This document shows positions 24,430 to 33,332 of a stretch of DNA of 50,546 nucleotides, piece by piece (positions within the stretch are counted from its first letter, which is position 1; each line of letters opens with the position of its first letter). Made by a program: the position numbers and the translations under genes. The DNA lies in contig USDN01000015.1 of the NCBI GenBank assembly GCA_900553515.1, positions 1 to 50,546 on the forward strand. Reading direction: 5' to 3'. Below the pieces are notes generated by a model that was given only the letters and a program-made list of their open reading frames with translations, had not been told where the DNA came from and ran no database searches. The DNA is from an uncultured Blautia sp. GTDB lineage: Bacteria; Bacillota; Clostridia; Lachnospirales; Lachnospiraceae.

Positions 24430-27400
24430 ATGAAGCAGAGAAGAAACAAAAATCGAAGAGAAATTGCAGATATGCGTACGGCAAACCGCAAAGTATTTGA
24501 GAATCAGGATCATTCCAGAACAGTGGAGATTTATCTGGAGCCGATTCACTACCAGGATCTGGACGGAGCCTGGAAAGACATGGACGATTCTCTGGAGGAG
24601 GACACAGATTTCCGTAACCGTAAGGGTGCGCTGGATATCTCCCTGCACCGTATGGCAAAGGAATCCCGCACAGTTTCCATGAAGAAGGAAAAGACCTCTC
24701 TTTCCTGGGGAATGGAGGGATGCCATGGGGCAAAAGCCCGGAAACAGCAGAAAAACCTGGTGATCTATCCGGAAATTTTTGAAGGGGCGGATCTTCGCTG
24801 CCGGATACATGGAGAAGGGGTAAAGGAAGACCTGATCCTTCATGATCCGAAAGCCGTCAGAGAAAGCTATCGTTATATTTACAGGATGAAAGGGCTGCAG
24901 CCGGTACTGAAAGACAATAGGGTATCTTTCCTGGACGATGAGGGAAATGAAGCCTTCTGCGTCCATGCACCCTGCATGAAGGATGCCGGAGGTGAAAAGT
25001 CAGAAGCCATCCGTCTTTCCCTGGAAGTACTTCGCACCGGTGATAAGGAGCAGGCAAAAGAATGTAGGATCACTTTTGTTCCGGATATGGCATGGCTGGG
25101 AAGTACGGCTCGTCTGTTCCCGGTTATCATCGACCCTGTTACCACCACTTCCAGGAAAAGAACAGATATTGCAGATGCTCATGTAGACTCCCTGTACGAG
25201 GAGGATAATTTCCAGCAGAGTATTATTCTGAAGACTATGGGAGGAGATAATGTACAGAGGAGCTTTGTGCGCTTTGATCTTCCGGAGATTAAAACGGGGG
25301 ATATGGTGATCAATGCACGATTAGTACTGGTTTCTCTGGCACAGGATGGAAAAGAGCGTACCGTTGCCGTACACAAGGTTCTTCAGGGCTGGCATGACTA
25401 TTCCATTAACTGGTATAACAAGCCTCTTTATTCGGACATAGTGGAGGATCTGTGTACTTATAAAGGAGATGCACAGAAATACATTACGCTGGATATCACT
25501 AGGATGGTAAAAAACTGGTATCAGAATGGCGGGAACTGCGGGCTGATGTTCAAAAGCAACAAGGAACTGTCCGGATATACAGAATTCCTTTCTGCAGACT
25601 GTGATGACGGATATCAGGATATGCGTCCAAGGATCGAGATTTCCTATGTGAATTATTCCGGACTGGAGGATTACTGGAGCTACCACAGCCAGAGCGTGGG
25701 CAGAGCCGGAAATATCCATGTCAATGATTACAACGGAAATCTGATCCTGATCCATGATACTATGGCAACCGGAGGAAGTCTGATGCCTGTGAGCCTTTCT
25801 CATGTGTATAATTCCAATAACCGTACTGTGAATCTGGGATACGGCTATGGATTTGCACTCAGCTATCACCAGACTCTGAAAAAGCTGAAAATCGCAGGGA
25901 CAGATTATTACCAGCATGTGGATGGAGACGGCACAGTTCACTATTTTTATTATGATACAGAAAAAAAGAAATGGCTGGACGAATCCGGATCCGAAGCCTA
26001 TGTGACGATCCATGCAGATGCGGCAGAACAGCTTGTGATCCATGATAAGGAGAATAACCAGCTTCTGTTCCGCAACGGTTATCTGGTAAAAGTAAAAGAC
26101 AAAAACGGAAATGTCCTGACAGTATCCTGGTCGAACAACAGGATTATCGGAATCACAGACGGGGCAGGCAGGAAGACGGTACTGTCCTATCTGAAGGACA
26201 GCAATGGAAAACTGACGTATCTTCAGTCTGTCACAGCTCCCTCCGGCAAAAAGAAACAGTTCAGCTACAGCGGCGGAAATCTGGTGGGCATCACAGATAT
26301 AGACGGAAAAAGAGTATCCTATATCTATGACAGCAGACATATGCTTACAGATGCGGCAGACATTGACGGTTACCATGTAAAATATGAATATTATGGAACA
26401 TCTCCCTATCGTGTGAAAAAGATCACAGAGTATGCAGGGACAACAGAGGGAAACAGCCTGACCCTGACTTATGGTTATAACAGTACAAAATTTACAGACA
26501 ACAAAAACCGCGTCGAAATCTGCCGGTTTAATAACAGCGGCAACCTTCTTCATATCCATGACGGCTTCGGCCATGCTGCCAGTGCAAAATACAACCGCAG
26601 CGGAAACCATGTGAACTGCCTGGAAAATGCTACAAAGCTCCAGACCAGCGTGGTACAGCTTTTGAAGGATCCGATCATCCAGGCGGCAAAGACCGGATGG
26701 AACAAATACATTGGAACAGACGGGGCAGGCTCTATTACCATCAACACAGATAAAGCCAACTGTAAGGTGGGAGACCGTTCTCTGAAGCTGGACAGCACCA
26801 CACTGGACGGATATATCTGCTGGCTCCAGGATGTTACTCTGAAAAAAGGAAGCACCTATACCTTTTCCATGTATGTAAAGACTGCGCTGAAACAGACCGC
26901 GTCAGACGGCGGCGCCATGCTGAGGATCCGCTACATCGACGGTACAGGAGCATGGATCTTTGCAGACAGTGAGAAGCTGACTGGAACTACAGACGGCTTT
27001 GTAAGGCTTTTCCGAACCTTTACTCTGCCGGAGGACGCAAAGGATACCTCAGTCCGTGTATACTTTTACCTGAATCACGCCACAGGCACGGCATACGCCG
27101 ATATGGCACAGCTGGAAACCGGAAGTACAGCCAGCCGCTGTAACCTTGTGGATAATGGAGATTTCCATTTGGGAAGCACTTATGGATTCAAAAAAACAGG
27201 ATATTTTGAAGACGGACTGACTTCTGTAGGAACCTCCAATCTTCTTCCGATAAACCGTGCCATTACTGTTACAGCTGCCGGAACTCCTTATATTTATGAC
27301 ACGCCTTCCCTGAATGGAAAGAAGATAGCCAGCGCTGTGAAGGGAACCCATCTTTTTGCCTCTGTTTCCATGAAAAATGAGGGGCGTGAGTGGTATCGCG

Positions 27401-30400
27401 TGGAAAATGCAGCCGGGCAGAAGGGATATTTTCCGGGAACCCAGGCCCGTCCATACCTTTCCGGCAATAACGGGGACGATTGCGGAGCGGTAGGAATCTC
27501 AGGAGCAATTTTACGTGCAGAGGCATCTGATACGGGCGCTGTTGTGGAGGAAGTGATCCCGAAAGGAACCGGCGTGGTGATCCGTTCAACAGTAAAAGAT
27601 GCATCCGGCCAATCCTGGTATTATGTAGGAATGCAGATAGACAAGAAACGTTATTATGGATATATCAGACAGAGCTCCGTGATCCGTCTGTGCAGAAATT
27701 ATCCTTTATGTACGATGAAACAGGCAGACAAGGTATTTTACAGTCCGTCTCTGTCCGGAACAGCAGCCTCTTCACTGAAAGAGGGACAGAAGATCCGTAT
27801 CAGGGGTGTGCTGCAGAATGGAAATCAGAAATGGTATGCAGTGCTTCAGGGGAAGGAATTTGGTTTCCTGCACAGCCGTTACTGCCAGCTGAATATGGAG
27901 CCTGTGCTGGATAAGCTGATCTCACTTTCCGTTACATCAGGCGTTGGAGGCCTTGACAGTCATATCTTCCGTTTTTATGGGGATCCGCAGGCAAACAAAC
28001 GCCTGACAAAGGTGCTGGATCTGACCGGAAAGAAAGGCGATACCTATATGGTAAATGCCTGGGGCAGGGGAACCTCCCTTCCGGAGACCGACAATGACAA
28101 GAACCGTCGCTTCGGTGTGGAAGTAGTGTTTGTGGGAGCTGATGGAAAGAACGACGTTCATTACACCAACTTCAGCCCGGACATCATGGACTGGCAGTTC
28201 CTTGGCGACGTCTATGTGGCAAAGCAGGATTATACCAGTATAAAAATCTCCTATACTTACTGTAAAAATGCTAACATGGCATTCTTTGACGGTCTTTCCC
28301 TGTACAGGGAGGAATTTGGACAGAGCTATACCTATGATGACAAAAATAATGTGATCTCTGCAGTGGACGCCCAGAGGAATGCATCCCGGTTTGAATACAA
28401 TGAAGGCAGCGATCTGACCGGCATTACAGACCCCCAGGGAAATAAGTTCAAGTACGAGTATGACAAAAAGCACAATGTGATCAAAGGAACCTCTGCTATG
28501 GGAGTGGTAAGCTGTCTGCGGTATGACGAAAAAGGAAATATCACCAAAAGCGGCACCGTACAGCCGGATGCCCAGGACAACGGGATCTGGGTCACAAGAT
28601 CCTTTACCACAGACAAAAACCATGTGGCGGCAGTGGCTGATGCGGAAGGAAATGTAACCAGATACAGCTGGGATCTGGCATCAGACAGGCTCCTTTCCCT
28701 GACTGACGGAAGGTGGGGAAAACTGACTTATGGTTATGACAGTGCAGACAGGATGGTGTCTGTGGAGCAGCAGGTGACTGTGGACGGTGTGAAACAGACG
28801 GTAAAAAATACTTACGGATATACCGGGGATGACCTGACTTCCATCGACCACAACGGTTTCCGCTACGGATTTTCCTATGACGGATTTGGCAGTACCACTG
28901 CAGCTTCCATTGCAGGGAAACAGGTAGTCGGTTATACCTATGAACCGGGGAACGGAAACCTTGTAAAGACCACCTATGCCAACGGCCATGAGATCCGTTA
29001 TACCTACGATGATCAGGACCGCATGACAGCAAGCTTTTTTAAAGCCTCCGCAGGTGCGGCAGAGCAGAAGCTGAATACCTATGTTTATAACAAGGAGGGG
29101 AACCTCTGCCAGGTGACAAACCATATGTCCGGTAAGACTTACTATCTGGACTATGATCTTCTTGACAGACTGATGCGTGTCAGGGATGAAAAAGGCTCTT
29201 ACTATGAGTATACCTATGATTCCAACAATCATATGAGAAAGCTGTTCCAGCAGGGAAGCCAGGGCGGCGCGGCTCATGTGACAACAACCTATTCCTACGA
29301 TAAGGACGGCAGGGAGAAAGAGACCAGGGTATCCGGGAAATTCAGCCGTGTGACCGATTACGACAGTCTGGGAAGAGCCCAGGGGCTGTATATGAACGTG
29401 AATAATGCAGCGCTGGCTGCTACATTTGAATATGGAAACAGTACAGGCAGCTCTTTGTCAGCACAGCCAAGTTCCATCGGAGTCAATGGGGAAAAGTATT
29501 TCTATGAATATGATGCAAATGGAAATATCACCAGTGTTGAATTTCTTCCGGCATTGAACAGCACGAAAAAACCATGGAAGGAAACCTACCAGTACGACGA
29601 GCGCAACCAGCTGATCCGTGAGAACAGCCAGCAGCAGAATAAAACCTTTGTTTATGCTTATGACCTGGGAGGAAATCTGACTTCTGTGAAAGAATATCCG
29701 TACACAGAAGGCACGATCACCGCAGCTCCGCTGAAGACTGAAACCGGAACCTATGCTTCCGGATGGAAGGATCAGCTTGTAAACTGGAACGGCACAGCCA
29801 TGACCTACGACGCCATTGGAAATATGCTCACCAGAGGAAACACCACCTACAGCTGGACTCTGGGAAGGAAACTGGCGGCAGTGGACAACGGAAAGAAGAT
29901 TCAGTATTTCTATGACCACACCGGATCCAGAACGAAAAAAATCGTAGATGGTGTGGCAACAGAATACCGCATGGCAGGCGACCTCCTGATGTCCGAGACC
30001 ACCAACGGACAGACTCTGTGGTTTACCTATGATTCCAATGCAAACCTGTTTTCCATGGTAACCGGAGGCAAACATTACTTTTACCAGAGAAATCTTCAGA
30101 ATGATATCATCGCCCTTGTTGACGAGGCCGGAGATACCGTAGTAAACTATACTTATGACAGTTGGGGAAAAGTCCTGAGCATCACCGGAAGCAGGAAAGA
30201 CACTATAGGTCAGCTGAATCCTTTCCGCTACAGAGGCTACTATTACGACAAAGAGACGGGAATGTATTACCTGAAGAACAGATACTATGATCCGGAGATT
30301 AGAAGGTTTATCTGTGCGGATGGACAGGTAAACAGTGGAAGTCTTGGGAAAAATATGTATGCATACTGCGAAAATAATGCAGTAAATCTTGCAGATTACA

Positions 30401-30939
30401 GTGGCTGTTCTGTGATTTCAATAGGAAGTTGGCTGGGTAAATTAGTAGCTGGCGTGATAAAAAAAGCAGTACTAGCAGTAGCTAAAAAAGCAGCATCAGC
30501 AGTTGCGGGATTTGCTGCAGGATTTGTGGCACATAAAGCTATAGATTTTGTAGGATCGATTGATTTTTTTGCTTCAAAAGAAAAAGAAGAAGTAAAGATA
30601 GACGCAGGCGCTATATTGCGGTCTAAGAATCAGAGGAAAGATTTTCCAATTTATAGATACGGTGGAACAAACCCAGGTAATTTAACTCCTAAAAAGAAGG
30701 ATTGGGACACAGGGCTTTCGTTTTCAACAATTTCCCCACGACCTGGACGTGAAGCAGCAGTTACAACCATAAACAAGTTGAATGAAACAGGAGTGTTATA
30801 TGCATATAGGGATAAGCCGACTCATGTGACAGTTCTTCCAGTAGGAGTGCCGTTACAAACTTGGATAGACGCGGGTTCAAATTCTATTTGGACTCGGGCA
30901 GTAAAAAGTGTAGTTGTAAAATGGGATGGAGGATATTGA
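24430..30939 (+). CDS. DNRLRE-domain RHS-repeat polymorphic toxin
   Basis: A 2169-residue RHS protein. No Sec signal peptide is seen; the N terminus is strongly basic (MKQRRNKNRREIADMRTANR). A DNRLRE domain lies at about 240-415 (RTDIADAHVDSLYEEDNFQQ). RHS/YD repeats, a carbohydrate-binding-like beta domain (~770-900) and SH3-like repeats (~950-1160) follow. More YD repeats lead to the RHS core end, FRYRGYYYDKETGMYYLKNR (~1930-1950). After NLADYSG comes an alanine-rich hydrophobic stretch and a ~90-residue tip (from about YRYGGTNPG, with GLSFST) that should be the toxin; I cannot name its family. The ATG at 24430 follows AAAGGAG at 24414-24420; a TTG at 24409 overlaps that site and is rejected. 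Tip GC is lower than the core. Confidence 0.9.
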   Translation: MKQRRNKNRREIADMRTANRKVFENQDHSRTVEIYLEPIHYQDLDGAWKDMDDSLEEDTDFRNRKGALDISLHRMAKESRTVSMKKEKTSLSWGMEGCHGAKARKQQKNLVIYPEIFEGADLRCRIHGEGVKEDLILHDPKAVRESYRYIYRMKGLQPVLKDNRVSFLDDEGNEAFCVHAPCMKDAGGEKSEAIRLSLEVLRTGDKEQAKECRITFVPDMAWLGSTARLFPVIIDPVTTTSRKRTDIADAHVDSLYEEDNFQQSIILKTMGGDNVQRSFVRFDLPEIKTGDMVINARLVLVSLAQDGKERTVAVHKVLQGWHDYSINWYNKPLYSDIVEDLCTYKGDAQKYITLDITRMVKNWYQNGGNCGLMFKSNKELSGYTEFLSADCDDGYQDMRPRIEISYVNYSGLEDYWSYHSQSVGRAGNIHVNDYNGNLILIHDTMATGGSLMPVSLSHVYNSNNRTVNLGYGYGFALSYHQTLKKLKIAGTDYYQHVDGDGTVHYFYYDTEKKKWLDESGSEAYVTIHADAAEQLVIHDKENNQLLFRNGYLVKVKDKNGNVLTVSWSNNRIIGITDGAGRKTVLSYLKDSNGKLTYLQSVTAPSGKKKQFSYSGGNLVGITDIDGKRVSYIYDSRHMLTDAADIDGYHVKYEYYGTSPYRVKKITEYAGTTEGNSLTLTYGYNSTKFTDNKNRVEICRFNNSGNLLHIHDGFGHAASAKYNRSGNHVNCLENATKLQTSVVQLLKDPIIQAAKTGWNKYIGTDGAGSITINTDKANCKVGDRSLKLDSTTLDGYICWLQDVTLKKGSTYTFSMYVKTALKQTASDGGAMLRIRYIDGTGAWIFADSEKLTGTTDGFVRLFRTFTLPEDAKDTSVRVYFYLNHATGTAYADMAQLETGSTASRCNLVDNGDFHLGSTYGFKKTGYFEDGLTSVGTSNLLPINRAITVTAAGTPYIYDTPSLNGKKIASAVKGTHLFASVSMKNEGREWYRVENAAGQKGYFPGTQARPYLSGNNGDDCGAVGISGAILRAEASDTGAVVEEVIPKGTGVVIRSTVKDASGQSWYYVGMQIDKKRYYGYIRQSSVIRLCRNYPLCTMKQADKVFYSPSLSGTAASSLKEGQKIRIRGVLQNGNQKWYAVLQGKEFGFLHSRYCQLNMEPVLDKLISLSVTSGVGGLDSHIFRFYGDPQANKRLTKVLDLTGKKGDTYMVNAWGRGTSLPETDNDKNRRFGVEVVFVGADGKNDVHYTNFSPDIMDWQFLGDVYVAKQDYTSIKISYTYCKNANMAFFDGLSLYREEFGQSYTYDDKNNVISAVDAQRNASRFEYNEGSDLTGITDPQGNKFKYEYDKKHNVIKGTSAMGVVSCLRYDEKGNITKSGTVQPDAQDNGIWVTRSFTTDKNHVAAVADAEGNVTRYSWDLASDRLLSLTDGRWGKLTYGYDSADRMVSVEQQVTVDGVKQTVKNTYGYTGDDLTSIDHNGFRYGFSYDGFGSTTAASIAGKQVVGYTYEPGNGNLVKTTYANGHEIRYTYDDQDRMTASFFKASAGAAEQKLNTYVYNKEGNLCQVTNHMSGKTYYLDYDLLDRLMRVRDEKGSYYEYTYDSNNHMRKLFQQGSQGGAAHVTTTYSYDKDGREKETRVSGKFSRVTDYDSLGRAQGLYMNVNNAALAATFEYGNSTGSSLSAQPSSIGVNGEKYFYEYDANGNITSVEFLPALNSTKKPWKETYQYDERNQLIRENSQQQNKTFVYAYDLGGNLTSVKEYPYTEGTITAAPLKTETGTYASGWKDQLVNWNGTAMTYDAIGNMLTRGNTTYSWTLGRKLAAVDNGKKIQYFYDHTGSRTKKIVDGVATEYRMAGDLLMSETTNGQTLWFTYDSNANLFSMVTGGKHYFYQRNLQNDIIALVDEAGDTVVNYTYDSWGKVLSITGSRKDTIGQLNPFRYRGYYYDKETGMYYLKNRYYDPEIRRFICADGQVNSGSLGKNMYAYCENNAVNLADYSGCSVISIGSWLGKLVAGVIKKAVLAVAKKAASAVAGFAAGFVAHKAIDFVGSIDFFASKEKEEVKIDAGAILRSKNQRKDFPIYRYGGTNPGNLTPKKKDWDTGLSFSTISPRPGREAAVTTINKLNETGVLYAYRDKPTHVTVLPVGVPLQTWIDAGSNSIWTRAVKSVVVKWDGGY

Positions 30940-30940
30940 T

Positions 30941-31408
30941 ATGACAGTAGATATTGATACTTTATATGAAATGTTGGATGAAGAACAACCGATAGAGGTT
31001 CAGGAAGCTGCCCTTAGAGAGGCGAGAAAGATAAAATCCTTATCTGTATTTATGCAGCCTATAGAATATAAATGGTCATGGGAAAATTGTGCAAAAGTAA
31101 TCTGTGAAAAAACAGATAAAGAATTAGATACTTACATATGTGAGATGCTTGAGTGGCTGCGGGATCTCAATTGGCCGGGAGCATTTTTAATTATGGAAAG
31201 ACTGGAAAAAATGGATTCTCAGTTGCTGGTGCATGCTGTTAGTTATCAGGTAAAGCAGGCGCTTCTGTTAAAAGATAATGAATGGCTGACCTATATGTCA
31301 TATCTTCTAAAAAATAAGAAGTTTTATGATGCACTTTCTGAAAATAACAAGTGTCAAAAAATAATGAAAAGATATTATGAATCTTATTGGGGAAAATTAG
31401 ACTACTGA
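30941..31408 (+). CDS. Putative immunity protein to the RHS tip
   Basis: A 155-residue, soluble, helix-rich acidic protein. Its GGAGG site lies inside the last codons of the rhs gene and the ATG comes one base after the rhs stop, the classical toxin-immunity arrangement. ENCAKVICEKTDKELDTYIC and EWLRDLNWPGAFLIMERL resemble, from memory, DUF5071-type HEAT-like proteins, which occur as immunity proteins. Codon use is AT-rich like the toxin tip. An ATG at 30926 would overlap rhs and has no site of its own. The specific partner activity is inference from position. Confidence 0.75.
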   Translation: MTVDIDTLYEMLDEEQPIEVQEAALREARKIKSLSVFMQPIEYKWSWENCAKVICEKTDKELDTYICEMLEWLRDLNWPGAFLIMERLEKMDSQLLVHAVSYQVKQALLLKDNEWLTYMSYLLKNKKFYDALSENNKCQKIMKRYYESYWGKLDY

Positions 31409-31451
31409 TTATTTTATTGTAAATAATAATATCAGAACATTAGTTTTCAAG

Positions 31452-31480
31452 GAGGCGGTATATCCTGCCGCTTCCTTTTC
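31452..31480 (+). terminator. Terminator after the toxin-immunity pair (copy 1 of a repeated element)
   Basis: GGAGGCGG (31452-31459) pairs with CCGCTTCC (31469-31476, one G-T pair), followed by TTTTCT. The same hairpin, differing in one loop base, recurs at 35076-35100. Confidence 0.75.
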
Positions 31481-31527
31481 TATACCCTTTTTTAAGAAGA
31501 ATTTACAGAAAACGGAGGAAAACCAGA

Positions 31528-31953
31528 ATGAAATACAAGATTTTTACAGCCCTGGCTCTTGCCGGAAGCGCCCTGGCAGAGCTGTTCGGGGGCTGGGATA
31601 TGGCGCTGGAAACTTTATTGATTCTTATGGCGGCGGACTGGATTACAGGCGGGATCCTTCTTCCTGCGGTCTTTGGCAAAAGCCCAAAATCCCCTAATGG
31701 GGCGCTGGAAAGCAGAGCCGGGTGGAAGGGGCTTTGCAGGAAAGGGATGACACTTTTATATATTTTGATCGCAGCCCGTCTGGACAGGCTCCTTGGCATG
31801 GACTACATAAGAAATGCAGTGTGTATCGGTTTTATAGCAAACGAGCTTCTTTCTATTGTGGAGAATGCAGGGCTTATGGGTGTCCCTTTGCCTGCCATGA
31901 TAAGAAAAGTGATCGATATACTGAAGGAGAATGCAGAAAAGGAGGCGGCGTGA
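31528..31953 (+). CDS. Holin (phage holin / toxin-secretion TcdE-like family)
   Basis: A 141-residue membrane protein with two to three hydrophobic segments and a charged C-terminal tail (DILKENAEKEAA). LETLLILMAADWITGGILL followed by a soluble loop and WKGLCRKGMTLLYILIAARLD is the pattern of the phi29/TcdE-like holin family used by clostridial phages and by toxin loci. Its stop codon is one base before the endolysin start, and the next gene is a cell-wall hydrolase, so they form a holin-endolysin pair. No phage structural genes are nearby. Next to an RHS toxin without signal peptide it may serve export by controlled lysis or a type-10-like route. Confidence 0.85.
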   Translation: MKYKIFTALALAGSALAELFGGWDMALETLLILMAADWITGGILLPAVFGKSPKSPNGALESRAGWKGLCRKGMTLLYILIAARLDRLLGMDYIRNAVCIGFIANELLSIVENAGLMGVPLPAMIRKVIDILKENAEKEAA

Positions 31954-31954
31954 T

Positions 31955-32938
31955 ATGAACGGATCAGAGAAGCTTTTGGAACTGGCGAAAGCACAGATCG
32001 GTTATCAGGAGAAGGCCGGTGCAGCTGGCCTGGATGACCCGGATGCCAATGCCGGGCAGAATAATTACACGAAATATTCCCGGGACGTGGACTCCTGGGG
32101 ACTGATGGGGTGTCAGGGACAGCCCTGGTGCTGTACCTACCAGTTCTGGCTGGAGGCAAAGACTTTTGGAACAGAAAAGGCCCTGGAGCATTTCTGTATG
32201 ACCAGGCAGACCTATAAAGGCTATCATTGCTTTTCTACTTATCAGGCTTTTGAAAGAAAGGGGAGGACTTCCTCCAGACCGCAGGTTGGGGCGCTGATCG
32301 TTTTTACCTACGAGCACATAGGCCGGGTGACTGCGGTAAGAAACGGCAGGGTGTATACAAATGAGGGAAATACCTCTGCACTTTATGGAGACAGAAACGG
32401 AGGCACAGTGAAGGAAAAAAGTTATGCCTTGAACGACCCTAATATTAAGGGGTACTGTCTGATCGATTATGATGGGGAAACGGAAGTGCCGGGGGCAGAG
32501 ACAGGAATATCGTTTGGCCAGATCAGGGTGTTCCAGAACTGGCTGAACACATGGTATGGAAACCTTCTTAAGCAGGAATGCGGTGCGGTTCTGGAGGCGG
32601 ATGGAAGGTTTGGCCCCAGAACCAGACAGGCAGCCCTTGTGGTGTGGAAAGATATCCTGAATCGTCTGTACGGCAAAAAAATCCCTTTGTCCGGAGAACG
32701 TTTTGATGAAAAATGTAAGGAGGCAGCGGGGACAGCCCTTGTCCGGTATGGAAGCAAAGGCACGCTTGTGGTGCTGGCAGAAGGATTTCTGGCAGAGAGA
32801 GGGATCTATCTGGGAAATATAGATGGGATATTTGGAACAGGTATGGAAGAGGCAGTCCGAAGATTCCAGACAGATCACTTTCTGGAAACAGATGGGGTGA
32901 TCGGGAGGAATACCTGGACAGGGTTATTGGCGATATAG
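31955..32938 (+). CDS. CHAP-domain endolysin with C-terminal peptidoglycan-binding domains
   Basis: A 327-residue cell-wall hydrolase. The CHAP-type (NlpC/P60-like) catalytic domain covers about residues 1-165: the cysteine is in QPWCCTYQF, the histidine in YEHIGRVTAV, and the third polar residue in TNEGNTS. Two peptidoglycan-binding repeats follow (RVFQNWLN to about 260, and GIYLGNIDGIFGTGMEEAVR to the end). There is no signal peptide, so the holin is needed for release. The ATG at 31955 has AAAGGAGG upstream, inside the holin gene; an ATG at 31931 overlaps the holin and is unlikely. Confidence 0.85.
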   Translation: MNGSEKLLELAKAQIGYQEKAGAAGLDDPDANAGQNNYTKYSRDVDSWGLMGCQGQPWCCTYQFWLEAKTFGTEKALEHFCMTRQTYKGYHCFSTYQAFERKGRTSSRPQVGALIVFTYEHIGRVTAVRNGRVYTNEGNTSALYGDRNGGTVKEKSYALNDPNIKGYCLIDYDGETEVPGAETGISFGQIRVFQNWLNTWYGNLLKQECGAVLEADGRFGPRTRQAALVVWKDILNRLYGKKIPLSGERFDEKCKEAAGTALVRYGSKGTLVVLAEGFLAERGIYLGNIDGIFGTGMEEAVRRFQTDHFLETDGVIGRNTWTGLLAI

Positions 32939-33000
32939 ATTTTTTGAAAAAAATTTAAGAAATTTTCCATTCGTCCCGTTCTATTGGACACCCTTTATGG

Positions 33001-33025
33001 TATAATGAAAAAAGAACAAACGTTC
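33001..33025 (+). promoter_or_regulatory. Promoter with a LexA/DinR-type box before the XRE gene
   Basis: An extended -10 (TGG then TATAAT at 33001-33006) is followed directly by GAACAAACGTTC (33014-33025; with flanks AGAACAAACGTTCT). This fits the Gram-positive LexA box GAAC-N4-GTTC and overlaps the expected transcription start. It might instead be the operator of the XRE protein itself. Confidence 0.5.
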
Positions 33026-33080
33026 TGATAGCCAAAGGGCTGATATTTTACAAAAGATAAGAAAAGGGGGACTTCAGATC

Positions 33081-33332
33081 ATGAAAGAATTTAACCGGAA
33101 GAGATATGAGATGGGCCAGAGGATCCGTAAGCTGAGGAAGCGCTGTGATCTTTGTCAGGAAGCTCTGGCGGAAAAACTGGGGGTGTCACAGGTGACAGTT
33201 TCCCGTATAGAGAACGGGGACACGAAGATGGATGTGGAAATGCTGGTGCGTCTGTCTGTCATACTACAGGCGCCTTTAAATGTGATCGTTGGGGTAACAG
33301 ATGAATTGACAAGCCCGGAGATGCCGTTGTAA
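33081..33332 (+). CDS. XRE-type helix-turn-helix regulator, 3' end rewritten by rhs sequence
   Basis: An 83-residue DNA-binding protein. The helix-turn-helix is clear: IRKLRKRCDLCQEALAEKLG then VSQVTVSRIENGDTKMDV. AGGGGGA precedes the ATG. From about base 33311 the coding sequence is also homologous to the end of the rhs core (another frame), so the last six or seven residues and the stop codon come from an rhs copy. The HTH fold itself is intact and the protein may still work. It probably controls the neighbouring holin/endolysin or rhs genes; that is inference from position. Confidence 0.75.
   Translation: MKEFNRKRYEMGQRIRKLRKRCDLCQEALAEKLGVSQVTVSRIENGDTKMDVEMLVRLSVILQAPLNVIVGVTDELTSPEMPL

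Noticed and set aside
31528..32938. Prophage as the explanation for holin and endolysin.
   Set aside because: No capsid, portal, tail, terminase or phage integrase gene is near; the only integrase (36921-38114) is Tn916-type and belongs to a separate relic.
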